A stretch of DNA of 5,120 nt from CAYNEO01 sp964396245 (GTDB lineage: Bacteria > Zixibacteria > MSB-5A5 > GN15 > FEB-12). Of this stretch, positions 1 to 5,120 are shown in pieces. The notes under the pieces are model-generated. The model saw only the letters and a program-made list of their open reading frames with translations, had not been told where the DNA came from and searched no databases. Each line of letters starts with the position of its first letter. Within the stretch, counting starts at the first letter, position 1. The translations under genes and the position numbers were made by a program. The stretch lies in assembly GCA_964396245.1 (NCBI GenBank), contig CAYNEO010000090.1:1-5120 (forward strand), given 5' to 3'.

Positions 1-5
1 GGCTG

Positions 6-284
6 CTACGCCCCGTGATGCGCGATCAGCTCGTCGAGTTCTTCAATCGAGAATTTGTTCAGGGCCACTATCGAAGCATTCTGGCGGTAGGCCGGATGTA
101 ACATGTTGCGGGCATCCAGCTTGGAATCCACATCAACCACGATCCACGCCTTATGCACCCCGTCGCAGCATCCAAAATCGGCATTGGTGAGAAAATGGGA
201 TCCGCTCTCGAGCAGAATTTTGGCCGCCCGGGCACAGGCCGCTTCCTCCGCCTCGTGCGGCACTTCAACTAGAAATCTGGGCAT
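6..284 (-). CDS. Small conserved-looking alpha/beta protein, function unknown
   Basis: This is a complete 92-residue protein whose stop codon lies six bases from the window edge. The ATG at 284 is preceded by a strong Shine-Dalgarno, AAGGAGA (298-292 on this strand), seven bases away, which fixes the start. No signal peptide or membrane segment is seen, so it should be cytoplasmic. The pattern reads as beta (MPRFLVEV, 1-8), helix (12-27), beta (29-35), a GCCDG turn (38-42), beta (HKAWIVVDV, 44-52), short helix (55-62), beta (ASIVALNKF, 70-78) and a final helix (79-90). This resembles the ferredoxin-like dimeric alpha/beta barrel of small proteins such as muconolactone isomerase-like or DUF4242-like families, but that is a fold guess. 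Two adjacent cysteines (39, 40), His30, His44 and a C-terminal His-His could bind a metal; this is speculative. It is transcribed away from the hydrolase gene at 710, so no shared operon is implied. Confidence 0.82.
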   Translation of the reverse strand: MPRFLVEVPHEAEEAACARAAKILLESGSHFLTNADFGCCDGVHKAWIVVDVDSKLDARNMLHPAYRQNASIVALNKFSIEELDELIAHHGA

Positions 285-578
285 GGTATCTTCTCCTTTT
301 TCACATTTTGGTAATCAGGATGGAGTTTTGGCTGCCCGTCACGGATGTCAATTCGCTTTGCAGTCAATATACGGGAGAAATCGCCGCAGGTTCAATAAAA
401 AAAGAGTAATTTGATCTACGAATACCAGGTCCGGCCGGTCGGCCCCGGGGGGGATCCGGTCATTTTCTGTCCATAAATCCTCAGTCTGAAACCTAATAAA
501 TAAGATTGGCGTTACCAGCACGATAGACTTCACCCGTCGACAATCTGTTGCCCTCCGGCGTTCCCTTTCTCAACAGGG

Positions 579-604
579 CCTCGGCGTGTCCCGACGCCCG
601 GAGG
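579..604 (+). other. Hairpin in the leader upstream of the hydrolase
   Basis: CCTC (579-582) pairs with GAGG (601-604) and GGCGT (583-587) pairs with ACGCC (594-598). The loop is the six bases GTCCCG and there is a two-base bulge at 599-600. Only three T residues follow, so a factor-independent terminator is doubtful. It may be a leader-RNA structure or part of a repeat. It lies about 105 bases before the hydrolase start. Confidence 0.3.
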
Positions 605-694
605 TTTCTAATGTACTCGTTGATCCCTGCCGAAAAAACCGCTTGTCTCCCGTCCCTGCGATTACTTACGTTCGACAGAGTCACTGGTATTCAT

Positions 695-704
695 GGAGAA
701 GAAG
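695..704 (+). promoter_or_regulatory. Ribosome binding site that fixes the hydrolase start
   Basis: The purine run GGAGAAGAAG ends five bases before the ATG at 710. It supports that ATG over the far-upstream TTG at 548, which is in frame but has no Shine-Dalgarno and would add 54 residues unlike the start of the metallo-beta-lactamase fold. Confidence 0.6.
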
Positions 705-709
705 ACTAC

Positions 710-1396
710 ATGCCTCCGAGAATTCTGACTATCAAAGCAGGCATAAACCGGTGTTACCTCATTAAAGAAGAGGGTGCGATTCTCATCGATGCCGGCCCGC
801 CGGGAAAAATCGACACTTTCAAAAAGGCCTTTGAGAAATTCTCGATAAACCCGCATGACATCAGGCTGATCATCCTCACTCACGGTGACCTCGATCACAC
901 CGGTTCTGCCGAAGACCTCAAGCAACTCACCGGCGCGAAGATCGTCATCCACCGCGCCGATCAGAAGCTCTTTGAACAGGCACTCTTCAATTTCCCGCGC
1001 GGCGTAACCGCATGGGGGAAATGCATGCATGCAATATTGTCGCCGCTGCTGAAACGAATTCTCCATGGCGCCCCCGGCGCCAGAGCCGATATTGTGCTAA
1101 CCGACGATGACTACCCCTTGACCGAGTATGGCATACGCGGCAAGATCATCGACACGCCGGGACACACCCCCGGTTCAGTGAGTGTCCTTCTGGAGACCGG
1201 TGATGCCTTTGTCGGCTGTATGGCTCATAACAGCCCGCCGTTTCGCCTTGGCCCGGGTCTCCCGATTTTCGCCGAGGACATCGAACGAGTCAAACAGAGC
1301 TGGCAACCGCTCCTCGAACAAGGCGCCACAACGATCTACCCCGGCCATGGTGAAGCATTCGCCGCTGATGTGATAGCGCGAGCCCTCGAAACGTAG
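710..1396 (+). CDS. MBL-fold metallo-hydrolase (glyoxalase II-like superfamily)
   Basis: This 228-residue protein has the metallo-beta-lactamase fold. It opens with beta strands containing the typical AILIDAGPPG turn (23-32). The first metal motif is THGDLDHTG (57-65), giving His58, Asp60, Asp62 and His63; Asp60 replaces the second His of the usual HxHxDH. Later ligands are His152 (TPGHTPGS, 149-156), Cys170 (VGCMAHN, 168-174) and His213 (PGHG, 211-214). Cys170 sits where glyoxalase II-type relatives have a bridging Asp and class B1/B2 beta-lactamases have a Cys. The family hydrolyses thioesters, lactones, phosphoesters and similar bonds; the substrate here cannot be told. No signal peptide is seen, so it is probably cytoplasmic, which argues against a role as a secreted beta-lactamase. 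The start is set by the Shine-Dalgarno at 695-704. The gene is monocistronic and convergent with the exported-protein gene. Its 3' half recurs as a truncated copy at 2695-3040. Confidence 0.9.
   Translation: MPPRILTIKAGINRCYLIKEEGAILIDAGPPGKIDTFKKAFEKFSINPHDIRLIILTHGDLDHTGSAEDLKQLTGAKIVIHRADQKLFEQALFNFPRGVTAWGKCMHAILSPLLKRILHGAPGARADIVLTDDDYPLTEYGIRGKIIDTPGHTPGSVSVLLETGDAFVGCMAHNSPPFRLGPGLPIFAEDIERVKQSWQPLLEQGATTIYPGHGEAFAADVIARALET
1051..1396 (+). repeat. Direct repeat, copy 1 (3' half of the hydrolase gene)
   Basis: By hand alignment this segment matches 2695-3040 with no gaps at a constant offset of 1644 bases. I count about 42 differences in 346 positions (roughly 88% identity). Only about 23 fall in the first 306 bases; the rest cluster in the last 40. 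The copy begins abruptly at GAAACGAATTCTCCAT, corresponding to about residue 115 of the hydrolase. Confidence 0.9.
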
Positions 1397-1590
1397 CCGT
1401 GGTGAATAATTGGCGAACTGCCGGTCGGTTATCTTTGAGACAATCAATCGCTACAGGGAAGGATCATGTGGAACTGATCCGAAGATTCGTCGCTTTTGCA
1501 GTATTCGACTCCACAGCGCAGTCCGCGCTCACAACTGTGACCGACAGTCATTGCAGGAGCATTCGGATGCGATGAATGGAGCCCTGGCTG

Positions 1591-2601
1591 TCAGGGAAGC
1601 GGCACCGTGCGCGTTGAACTGGTCCTTTTCGCGCACCAATAACCGTTTTCGTCTTTGGGACACGTATCACTGAACTCGTACTCAGTGGCGGTCAGCTTGA
1701 TCATCTTTTTAACCGTGTCGACTTTCGCCAGCTCGTAGGTGGTATTCTTTTCCTCCAGGATCTTTGACACGTTGTTGGTGACAAGGTCCCGAAAGTACAG
1801 CGCACCGCTGTTATGACTCGGACCCGGTTGAGGATACTGTGGCATGCTATCGCTGTTGCCCAGGTACACGACTTTTCCGTAGTCATCATAAAAGACAGCG
1901 CAGGCAGGAGCAATAGTTGAGAGGACCGGACTGGTCGTATCATTAACCGCCGCTTGTACCGCCATGATTGCGTACCCGTAATTCACCATCCCCCCACCCG
2001 CGCCCGGCGCGCCCATCCAAGCCCGCAAGATGATGTTTTGGTCATCCCTGGTGAGGGCCATTGGCATGAAGATACCTCCGTAGTTGGAGCCGTGTTGCTC
2101 ACGGATAACGCCCAGGAATGTCGCTACCCGCTTGGAAGGATCATAAACGGCAATACGGACTTCGTGATTTCCACACCGGTCTATAAACTGCATCCCGTAC
2201 CCGCACCAGTCGCCCACAACCGGCCCGAGAAAGCACGGTCGCTCACAGTAAACGCGCAGTATCCTCGCACTGTTGTGGAAAGGGATGGAGAGAAGGTGAA
2301 AGTAATCCGTCGGAATATTTGGACAAGTGTCGTCAATGCCGGAGTCACGTTCATTGGGAAACATGTTGTCCGGCCTGTGTACGTTTTGTTCCCCCGCATT
2401 GGATCCGTTCGGCTCTCCTCCACCAGAGGGTGACGTTGCCGGCTGACCGACACTGTGCACGTTGGGCTCCGTTGTCGACTCGGTGCAGTCAGCCTGGACC
2501 GAGAAGATCAGCGAGATGAGCCAGAAGCAAAATAGCACAACAGCACTCAGTTGCGCTCCCCAATTCCCGGTTATCGTTTTGCTTGTTTCGCCCGTGGCCA
2601 T
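1591..2601 (-). CDS. Exported protein of unknown function, possibly beta-propeller-like
   Basis: This is a 336-residue protein that I do not recognise. The N-terminus has a polar start (1-17) and a hydrophobic segment (18-35), then VQA-DC. That fits either a signal peptide cut after Ala37 or a membrane anchor; there is no proper lipobox before Cys39. Residues 40-90 are a Gly/Ser/Pro/Asn/Glu-rich linker with recurring EPN and NVH. The globular part (about 92-336) holds nine cysteines (93, 119, 123, 133, 143, 234, 314, 323, plus 39 just outside), suggesting disulfides after export. Stretches such as VFYDDYGKVVYLGNSD (236-251) and ALYFRDLVTNNVSKILEE (267-284) resemble blades of TolB/WD40-like propellers, an inference only. 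Asp- and Gly-rich loops are frequent. No catalytic motif is seen. The ATG has no clear Shine-Dalgarno; a TATAAT box lies five bases upstream, so the transcript may be leaderless. The gene stands alone between the two hydrolase copies. Confidence 0.78.
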   Translation of the reverse strand: MATGETSKTITGNWGAQLSAVVLFCFWLISLIFSVQADCTESTTEPNVHSVGQPATSPSGGGEPNGSNAGEQNVHRPDNMFPNERDSGIDDTCPNIPTDYFHLLSIPFHNSARILRVYCERPCFLGPVVGDWCGYGMQFIDRCGNHEVRIAVYDPSKRVATFLGVIREQHGSNYGGIFMPMALTRDDQNIILRAWMGAPGAGGGMVNYGYAIMAVQAAVNDTTSPVLSTIAPACAVFYDDYGKVVYLGNSDSMPQYPQPGPSHNSGALYFRDLVTNNVSKILEEKNTTYELAKVDTVKKMIKLTATEYEFSDTCPKDENGYWCAKRTSSTRTVPLP

Positions 2602-2606
2602 ATTTG

Positions 2607-2636
2607 ATTATACAACAAGCTGTCGTTGAACCGCAA
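2607..2636 (-). promoter_or_regulatory. Possible promoter for the exported protein, leaderless spacing
   Basis: Read on the minus strand, TTGCGG (2636-2631), an 18-base spacer and a perfect TATAAT (2612-2607) precede the ATG at 2601. A start point six to seven bases after the -10 box would fall on or next to the ATG. The -35 box matches consensus at only three of six positions, so the call rests mainly on the -10 box and the spacing. Confidence 0.4.
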
Positions 2637-2694
2637 GGTCTTCTGGGACTTTACTTGTCCGGGATTCGAAGAATTACGAGCCTGATGAAAAGTC

Positions 2695-3040
2695 GAAACG
2701 AATTCTCCATAGCGCCCCCGGTGCCAGAGCCGATATCGTGCTAACCGACGATGACTACCCCTTGACCGAGTTTGGCATACGCGGCAAAATTATCCATACG
2801 CCCGGACACACCGCCGGCTCGGTAAGTGTGCTTCTGGACACCGGCGATGCCTTTGTCGGCTGCATGGCTCATAACAGCCCGCCGTTTCGCCTCAGCCCGG
2901 GCCTCCCGATTTTCGCCGAGGACATCGAACGAGTCAAACAAAGCTGGCAACCGCTCCTCGAACAAGGCGCCACAACGATCCACCCCGGCCACGGTGCCCC
3001 GTTTTCTGTTGATGTAATAAGGCGGACCCTGGCGGCATAA
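2695..3040 (+). pseudogene. 5'-truncated second copy of the MBL-fold hydrolase
   Basis: The frame matches residues 115-228 of the intact hydrolase at 710-1396. It keeps the equivalents of His152, Cys170 and His213 but lacks the whole N-terminal half, including the HGDLDH metal motif and the first beta sheet, so it could not form a normal active site. The only in-frame start-like codon is a GTG at 2738, which matches an internal Val of the full protein and has no Shine-Dalgarno. The frame is open back to 2630, but upstream of 2695 the residues do not match the hydrolase. Over the first 100 compared residues there are about seven amino-acid changes against about sixteen silent base changes. The copies therefore seem to have diverged as working paralogues before this one was cut. 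I infer a decayed paralogue, not a short functional gene. Confidence 0.8.
2695..3040 (+). repeat. Direct repeat, copy 2 (truncated hydrolase)
   Basis: This is the partner of 1051-1396, in the same orientation and 1644 bases downstream. The left edge of the match is sharp at 2694/2695. Both copies end at their stop codons (TAG in copy 1, TAA in copy 2), after which similarity is lost. Confidence 0.9.
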
Positions 3041-3101
3041 CCGTCGAGGCTCACACCGGGACAGGCTCCAGAGTCCTCTTTCATCTAGCCACATAAAATA
3101 C

Positions 3102-3130
3102 TTGTGTGAAAATAAGGACCGGGATAGATT
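3102..3130 (+). promoter_or_regulatory. Weak candidate promoter for the GT-C glycosyltransferase
   Basis: TTGTGT (3102-3107) and TAGATT (3125-3130) are separated by 17 bases. They match the consensus boxes at three and four positions. The leader to the ATG at 3252 would be about 115 bases. The rest of the 3041-3251 gap shows only a short AGGG/CCCT hairpin (3155-3170) and no gene. Confidence 0.25.
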
Positions 3131-3251
3131 ATCTGTGGGTGGAGCGTGGCGAGTAGGGGGAGAAGTCCCTGCCCATGCTTCGGAATGATCCATACCGAGG
3201 GCGTAGTATAGGAATTAGCGCGCTATTGGGGAACACAGGGTTGGAGGATTT

Positions 3252-4550
3252 ATGACAGTACTTCCGTTCACAGTACTGGCACTGGCAATTGGGGTCTCTC
3301 TTTGGCTTGTTCTGCTTATCCAGCGTAAATCCGGAAAACTGAATGCAAACCGGCTTCTGTTAACAGTCTTTTTCATGGGCCTCCTATGCCGTCTGGCATT
3401 CGTCTTTGGTACACCAACCTTTTATGCGCCGGATGAACAGAGCCACTATAACTATATCCGTTATGTCTCCGAGCATGCTTCCCTGCCGGTCCAAACCAGC
3501 CAGACAGGAGCGGCAACAAATGATTGGGAATATTACCAGCCGCCGCTGTATTACGTCGCGCTGGCCCCTGTCTATGCGGCTTCCGCAGCACTGTTCCATG
3601 ATACCAGGTCTGTCGTGCGTATGCTCAGACTGATGAGCGTACTCCTCTGGATCGCAACAGCCTGGTTCGCCATGCGCTTTCTCGAGGTTCTGGAGATTAA
3701 GGATAGACTCTTGAGTATTGTAGTCTTTTGTGTCGTATGTTTATTACCGACATACACCTTCTTGAGCTCTGCAATCAATAACGACAATTTGCTTCTGGCG
3801 CTGAGTGCGATTTTTCTCTATTTCATGGCGCGACCGAACTTCACCGACAGCCCAGGCGTGATCACCGGCCTTCTCTTGGGGCTCGCTGTTTTGACCAAGT
3901 TGACCGGTGTTGTCCTTTGTGCCGCTTATGCACTCATGTTACTCATCGAGGCCATCCGGCAACCGGATCGGCGGCGCATCGTCCTTAGACACTTCATGGT
4001 CGCCGGTTCGATTGCGGCACTGCTTGTTCTGCCCTGGGTCATACGCAATGTACTCATTTATCATAGCGTCACTGCTGAATATGTGGCGAATGTCCCGCGG
4101 GAGTGGCCGTCATATCTTTTCGCTCTCTATCACGTTCTGAAAGGCATAGTATTCACCTTTTGGTCGGTCTCCGGTATACATAACAATGTCAAATCACTGT
4201 TCCCGGCTGTTGGAGGCCTGTTGACAATTTCGGCAGGTCTGGGGTTCATTCTCTCGATCAGGTCGGCTGGACGGATAAAACAAGTGATTCCATACGCTCG
4301 ACAGCGCTGGTTTCTCATCGCGATGGGAATCGCCTTCGTTGTCAACGCGATACTTGTTTTAAGGTTTGGTCTACTGTATGCGCAGGGGCAGGGGCGGTTT
4401 CTTTACCCTTTGCTGCTGCCGGAAGCCCTGTTTTTGGGCCTTGGTCTGCGGTACTACCGACTTCAAAATCTCGATATTCACGCCGCCGGCCTGTTTTTTA
4501 CGTACAGCATCGGATTCACGCTTTTCAGCTTGATAGCCTTTCACACCTGA
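3252..4550 (+). CDS. GT-C fold polytopic membrane glycosyltransferase (PMT/ArnT/DUF2142-like)
   Basis: This 432-residue integral membrane protein has about ten to twelve hydrophobic helices, the first at about 4-24 and the second at about 34-52. Between helix two and the next comes a large polar loop with APDEQSHY (59-66; Asp61, Glu62, His65) and EYYQPPLYY (93-101). This is the layout of GT-C enzymes, in which an acidic pair in the first extracytoplasmic loop acts with a polyprenyl-phosphate sugar donor. Later family-like marks are INNDN (175-179), LTKLTG (214-219) and a QGRFLYPLLLP stretch near the C-terminus, typical of PMT_2 or DUF2142 relatives. The acceptor may be a protein, lipid A or a surface polymer and cannot be read from the sequence. 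GGAGG (3243-3247) lies four bases before the ATG. The gene is not followed by a co-directional partner before the tRNA. It is shorter than the usual ArnT/PMT length of 500 or more because it lacks a C-terminal soluble domain. Confidence 0.85.
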   Translation: MTVLPFTVLALAIGVSLWLVLLIQRKSGKLNANRLLLTVFFMGLLCRLAFVFGTPTFYAPDEQSHYNYIRYVSEHASLPVQTSQTGAATNDWEYYQPPLYYVALAPVYAASAALFHDTRSVVRMLRLMSVLLWIATAWFAMRFLEVLEIKDRLLSIVVFCVVCLLPTYTFLSSAINNDNLLLALSAIFLYFMARPNFTDSPGVITGLLLGLAVLTKLTGVVLCAAYALMLLIEAIRQPDRRRIVLRHFMVAGSIAALLVLPWVIRNVLIYHSVTAEYVANVPREWPSYLFALYHVLKGIVFTFWSVSGIHNNVKSLFPAVGGLLTISAGLGFILSIRSAGRIKQVIPYARQRWFLIAMGIAFVVNAILVLRFGLLYAQGQGRFLYPLLLPEALFLGLGLRYYRLQNLDIHAAGLFFTYSIGFTLFSLIAFHT

Positions 4551-4552
4551 TA

Positions 4553-4568
4553 GCGGCGTCTCGGCCGC
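4553..4568 (+). terminator. Weak hairpin just after the glycosyltransferase stop
   Basis: GCGGC (4553-4557) pairs with GCCGC (4564-4568) around a six-base loop, two bases after the TGA. No T-tract follows, so it would not be a classical intrinsic terminator. Confidence 0.25.
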
Positions 4569-4631
4569 ATCTCGACCGGCGGGCATCATTGGGTCTCTGC
4601 CTGCCTGCATCAAATAATAATGGAATGGCAC

Positions 4632-4659
4632 TTGACAGGGGAATGGAGGGCTATATATT
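4632..4659 (+). promoter_or_regulatory. Strong sigma70-type promoter of the initiator tRNA
   Basis: A perfect TTGACA (4632-4637), a 16-base spacer and TATATT (4654-4659, five of six consensus positions) lie just before the tRNA. The predicted start point near 4666 leaves a very short 5' leader before the tRNA at 4673, as expected for a strongly expressed single tRNA gene. Confidence 0.75.
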
Positions 4660-4672
4660 AGACAACCTTGAT

Positions 4673-4749
<77 letters not shown>

Positions 4750-4755
4750 AATTGA

Positions 4756-4783
4756 GCCTCTGGAGTCTAACCGCTTCAGGGGC
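4756..4783 (+). terminator. Ten-base-pair hairpin after the tRNA, possible terminator or processing signal
   Basis: GCCTCTGGAG (4756-4765) pairs along its full length with CTTCAGGGGC (4774-4783), allowing two G-T wobbles, around an eight-base loop. It begins seven bases after the CCA end. The following bases (ATTCTC) are only weakly T-rich, so it may work with a factor or stall RNA polymerase modestly. Confidence 0.5.
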
Positions 4784-4994
4784 ATTCTCACATATGGGGG
4801 TATTCTCTTCCGCCGGATCTTCTCACAGCTTTCTAATCGGCGGTCCGACGCCCTGCGAAGTCGACACGGATCTCTGTGAATGGTATATATCGTGGGACGG
4901 TGCGGTTGCATCGGGTCAGCAGCGCGGCGGCCCTGCCTTCACTACTCTTCAATCATTAAAGCGAATGAGATTGCTTCAATTCCCAAAATTAACA
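4784..4994. other. Non-coding stretch between the tRNA and the right-edge control region
   Basis: I see no supported gene here. A plus-strand frame from 4668 runs through the tRNA and ends at 5006, but it is an artefact of the tRNA sequence and has no ribosome binding site. No repeat or further tRNA is visible. Confidence 0.5.
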
Positions 4995-5036
4995 TTGACA
5001 ATTTGATCCCGATTTACTTAGTTAGTATTCACTAAC
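4995..5036 (+). promoter_or_regulatory. Promoter with an overlapping palindromic operator
   Basis: A perfect TTGACA box (4995-5000) is followed at 17 bases by a poor -10 (TTAGTT, 5018-5023). A perfect inverted repeat, GTTAGT-ATTC-ACTAAC (5021-5036), overlaps that -10 region. A TTAGT direct repeat gives extra symmetry-like sequence at 5018-5026. The size and position fit an operator for a dimeric helix-turn-helix repressor, and the GTTAGT/ACTAAC type is reminiscent of TetR/AcrR-family operators. The repressor itself is not in the window. Confidence 0.55.
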
Positions 5037-5120
5037 ATGAGGCCGACAGATAAAATGGGCGCGTGTGGCTATCATCTGCCGGAAAAAAGGAAACAAAACG
5101 CAACATACCGTATGTTCTTG
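5037..5120 (+). CDS. Possible start of a gene running off the right edge
   Basis: From the ATG at 5037, directly after the operator-like palindrome, 28 codons are open to the window end (beginning MRPTDKMGACGYH). No Shine-Dalgarno precedes this ATG, and the residues match no family I know. A later in-frame ATG at 5112 has AAGGAAA (5087-5093), but 18 bases away is too far. Another frame has a GTG at 5063 that is also open to the edge. A gene probably lies to the right, but its start and identity cannot be decided here. Confidence 0.2.
   Translation, partial: MRPTDKMGACGYHLPEKRKQNATYRMFL

Larger units (their letters stand above)
285..709. other. Divergent intergenic region without a supported gene
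   Basis: These 425 bases separate two divergently oriented genes and should hold both promoters. On the minus strand a TTGACA box (351-346) points toward the 92-residue gene, but no good -10 box follows at 16-18 bases. On the plus strand I see no convincing -35/-10 pair. Noticeable elements are a GC-rich patch (about 431-458) with CCGGCCGG and CCCCGGGG palindromes and a seven-G run at 447-453, and a hairpin at 579-604. Open frames exist on both strands (plus from a TTG at 548, minus 684-493), but neither has a Shine-Dalgarno or a recognisable domain. A dispersed or intergenic repeat is possible but cannot be tested from one window. Confidence 0.5.

Noticed and set aside
493..684. Minus-strand open frame of 63 codons in the divergent region
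   Set aside because: It has no ribosome binding site and no recognisable domain, and it overlaps the probable promoter region of the hydrolase.
548..709. In-frame N-terminal extension of the hydrolase from a TTG codon
   Set aside because: It has no Shine-Dalgarno and adds 54 residues before the natural start of the fold, while a good ribosome binding site precedes the ATG at 710.
710..1396. True class B beta-lactamase (antibiotic resistance)
   Set aside because: It has a Cys at the second metal site but Asp60 in place of a His and no signal peptide; the general MBL-hydrolase reading is safer.
1954..2433. Plus-strand 159-codon open frame
   Set aside because: It is fully antisense to the exported-protein gene, which has a better start, export segment and domain-like composition.
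1397..2694. Insertion sequence carrying the exported-protein gene
   Set aside because: There is no transposase, no terminal inverted repeat and no short target duplication at the edges; the flanking direct copies are hydrolase coding sequence.
2738..3040. A short separate gene starting at GTG 2738
   Set aside because: The GTG corresponds to an internal Val of the intact hydrolase and lacks a Shine-Dalgarno; a truncated pseudogene explains the frame better.

Overview
This is ordinary bacterial chromosomal sequence of moderate GC content. It has good Shine-Dalgarno sequences (AAGGAG, GGAGG), sigma70-like promoter boxes and a tRNA with an encoded CCA end. The signal peptide-like start of one protein and the GT-C membrane enzyme would fit a Gram-negative bacterium. 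An environmental lineage such as Deltaproteobacteria or candidate phylum Zixibacteria is only a guess from the feel of the proteins; nothing in the window fixes the taxon.

Layout from left to right. A small 92-residue alpha/beta protein of unknown function lies on the minus strand (6-284). A divergent non-coding stretch follows (285-709). Next is a complete metallo-beta-lactamase-fold hydrolase on the plus strand (710-1396). Convergent to it is a 336-residue exported, cysteine-containing protein of unknown function on the minus strand (1591-2601). After that gene comes a second, 5'-truncated copy of the hydrolase (2695-3040), so the exported-protein gene sits between two direct copies of the hydrolase 3' half. 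Then come a multi-membrane GT-C type glycosyltransferase (3252-4550) and the initiator tRNA-Met (4673-4749) with a near-consensus promoter. The right edge (4995-5120) has a TTGACA box, a perfect 6-4-6 inverted repeat and an open frame running off the window, probably the control region of a regulated gene beyond the edge.

The genes do not form an obvious operon: strands alternate, gaps are about 90-425 bases, and no shared pathway is visible. The most interesting parts are the partial duplication of the hydrolase around an unrelated inverted gene, the non-standard metal ligands of the hydrolase (HxDxDH plus a Cys where many relatives have a bridging Asp), and the operator-like palindrome at the right edge. 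I found no CRISPR array, transposase, phage gene or convincing novel defence system.
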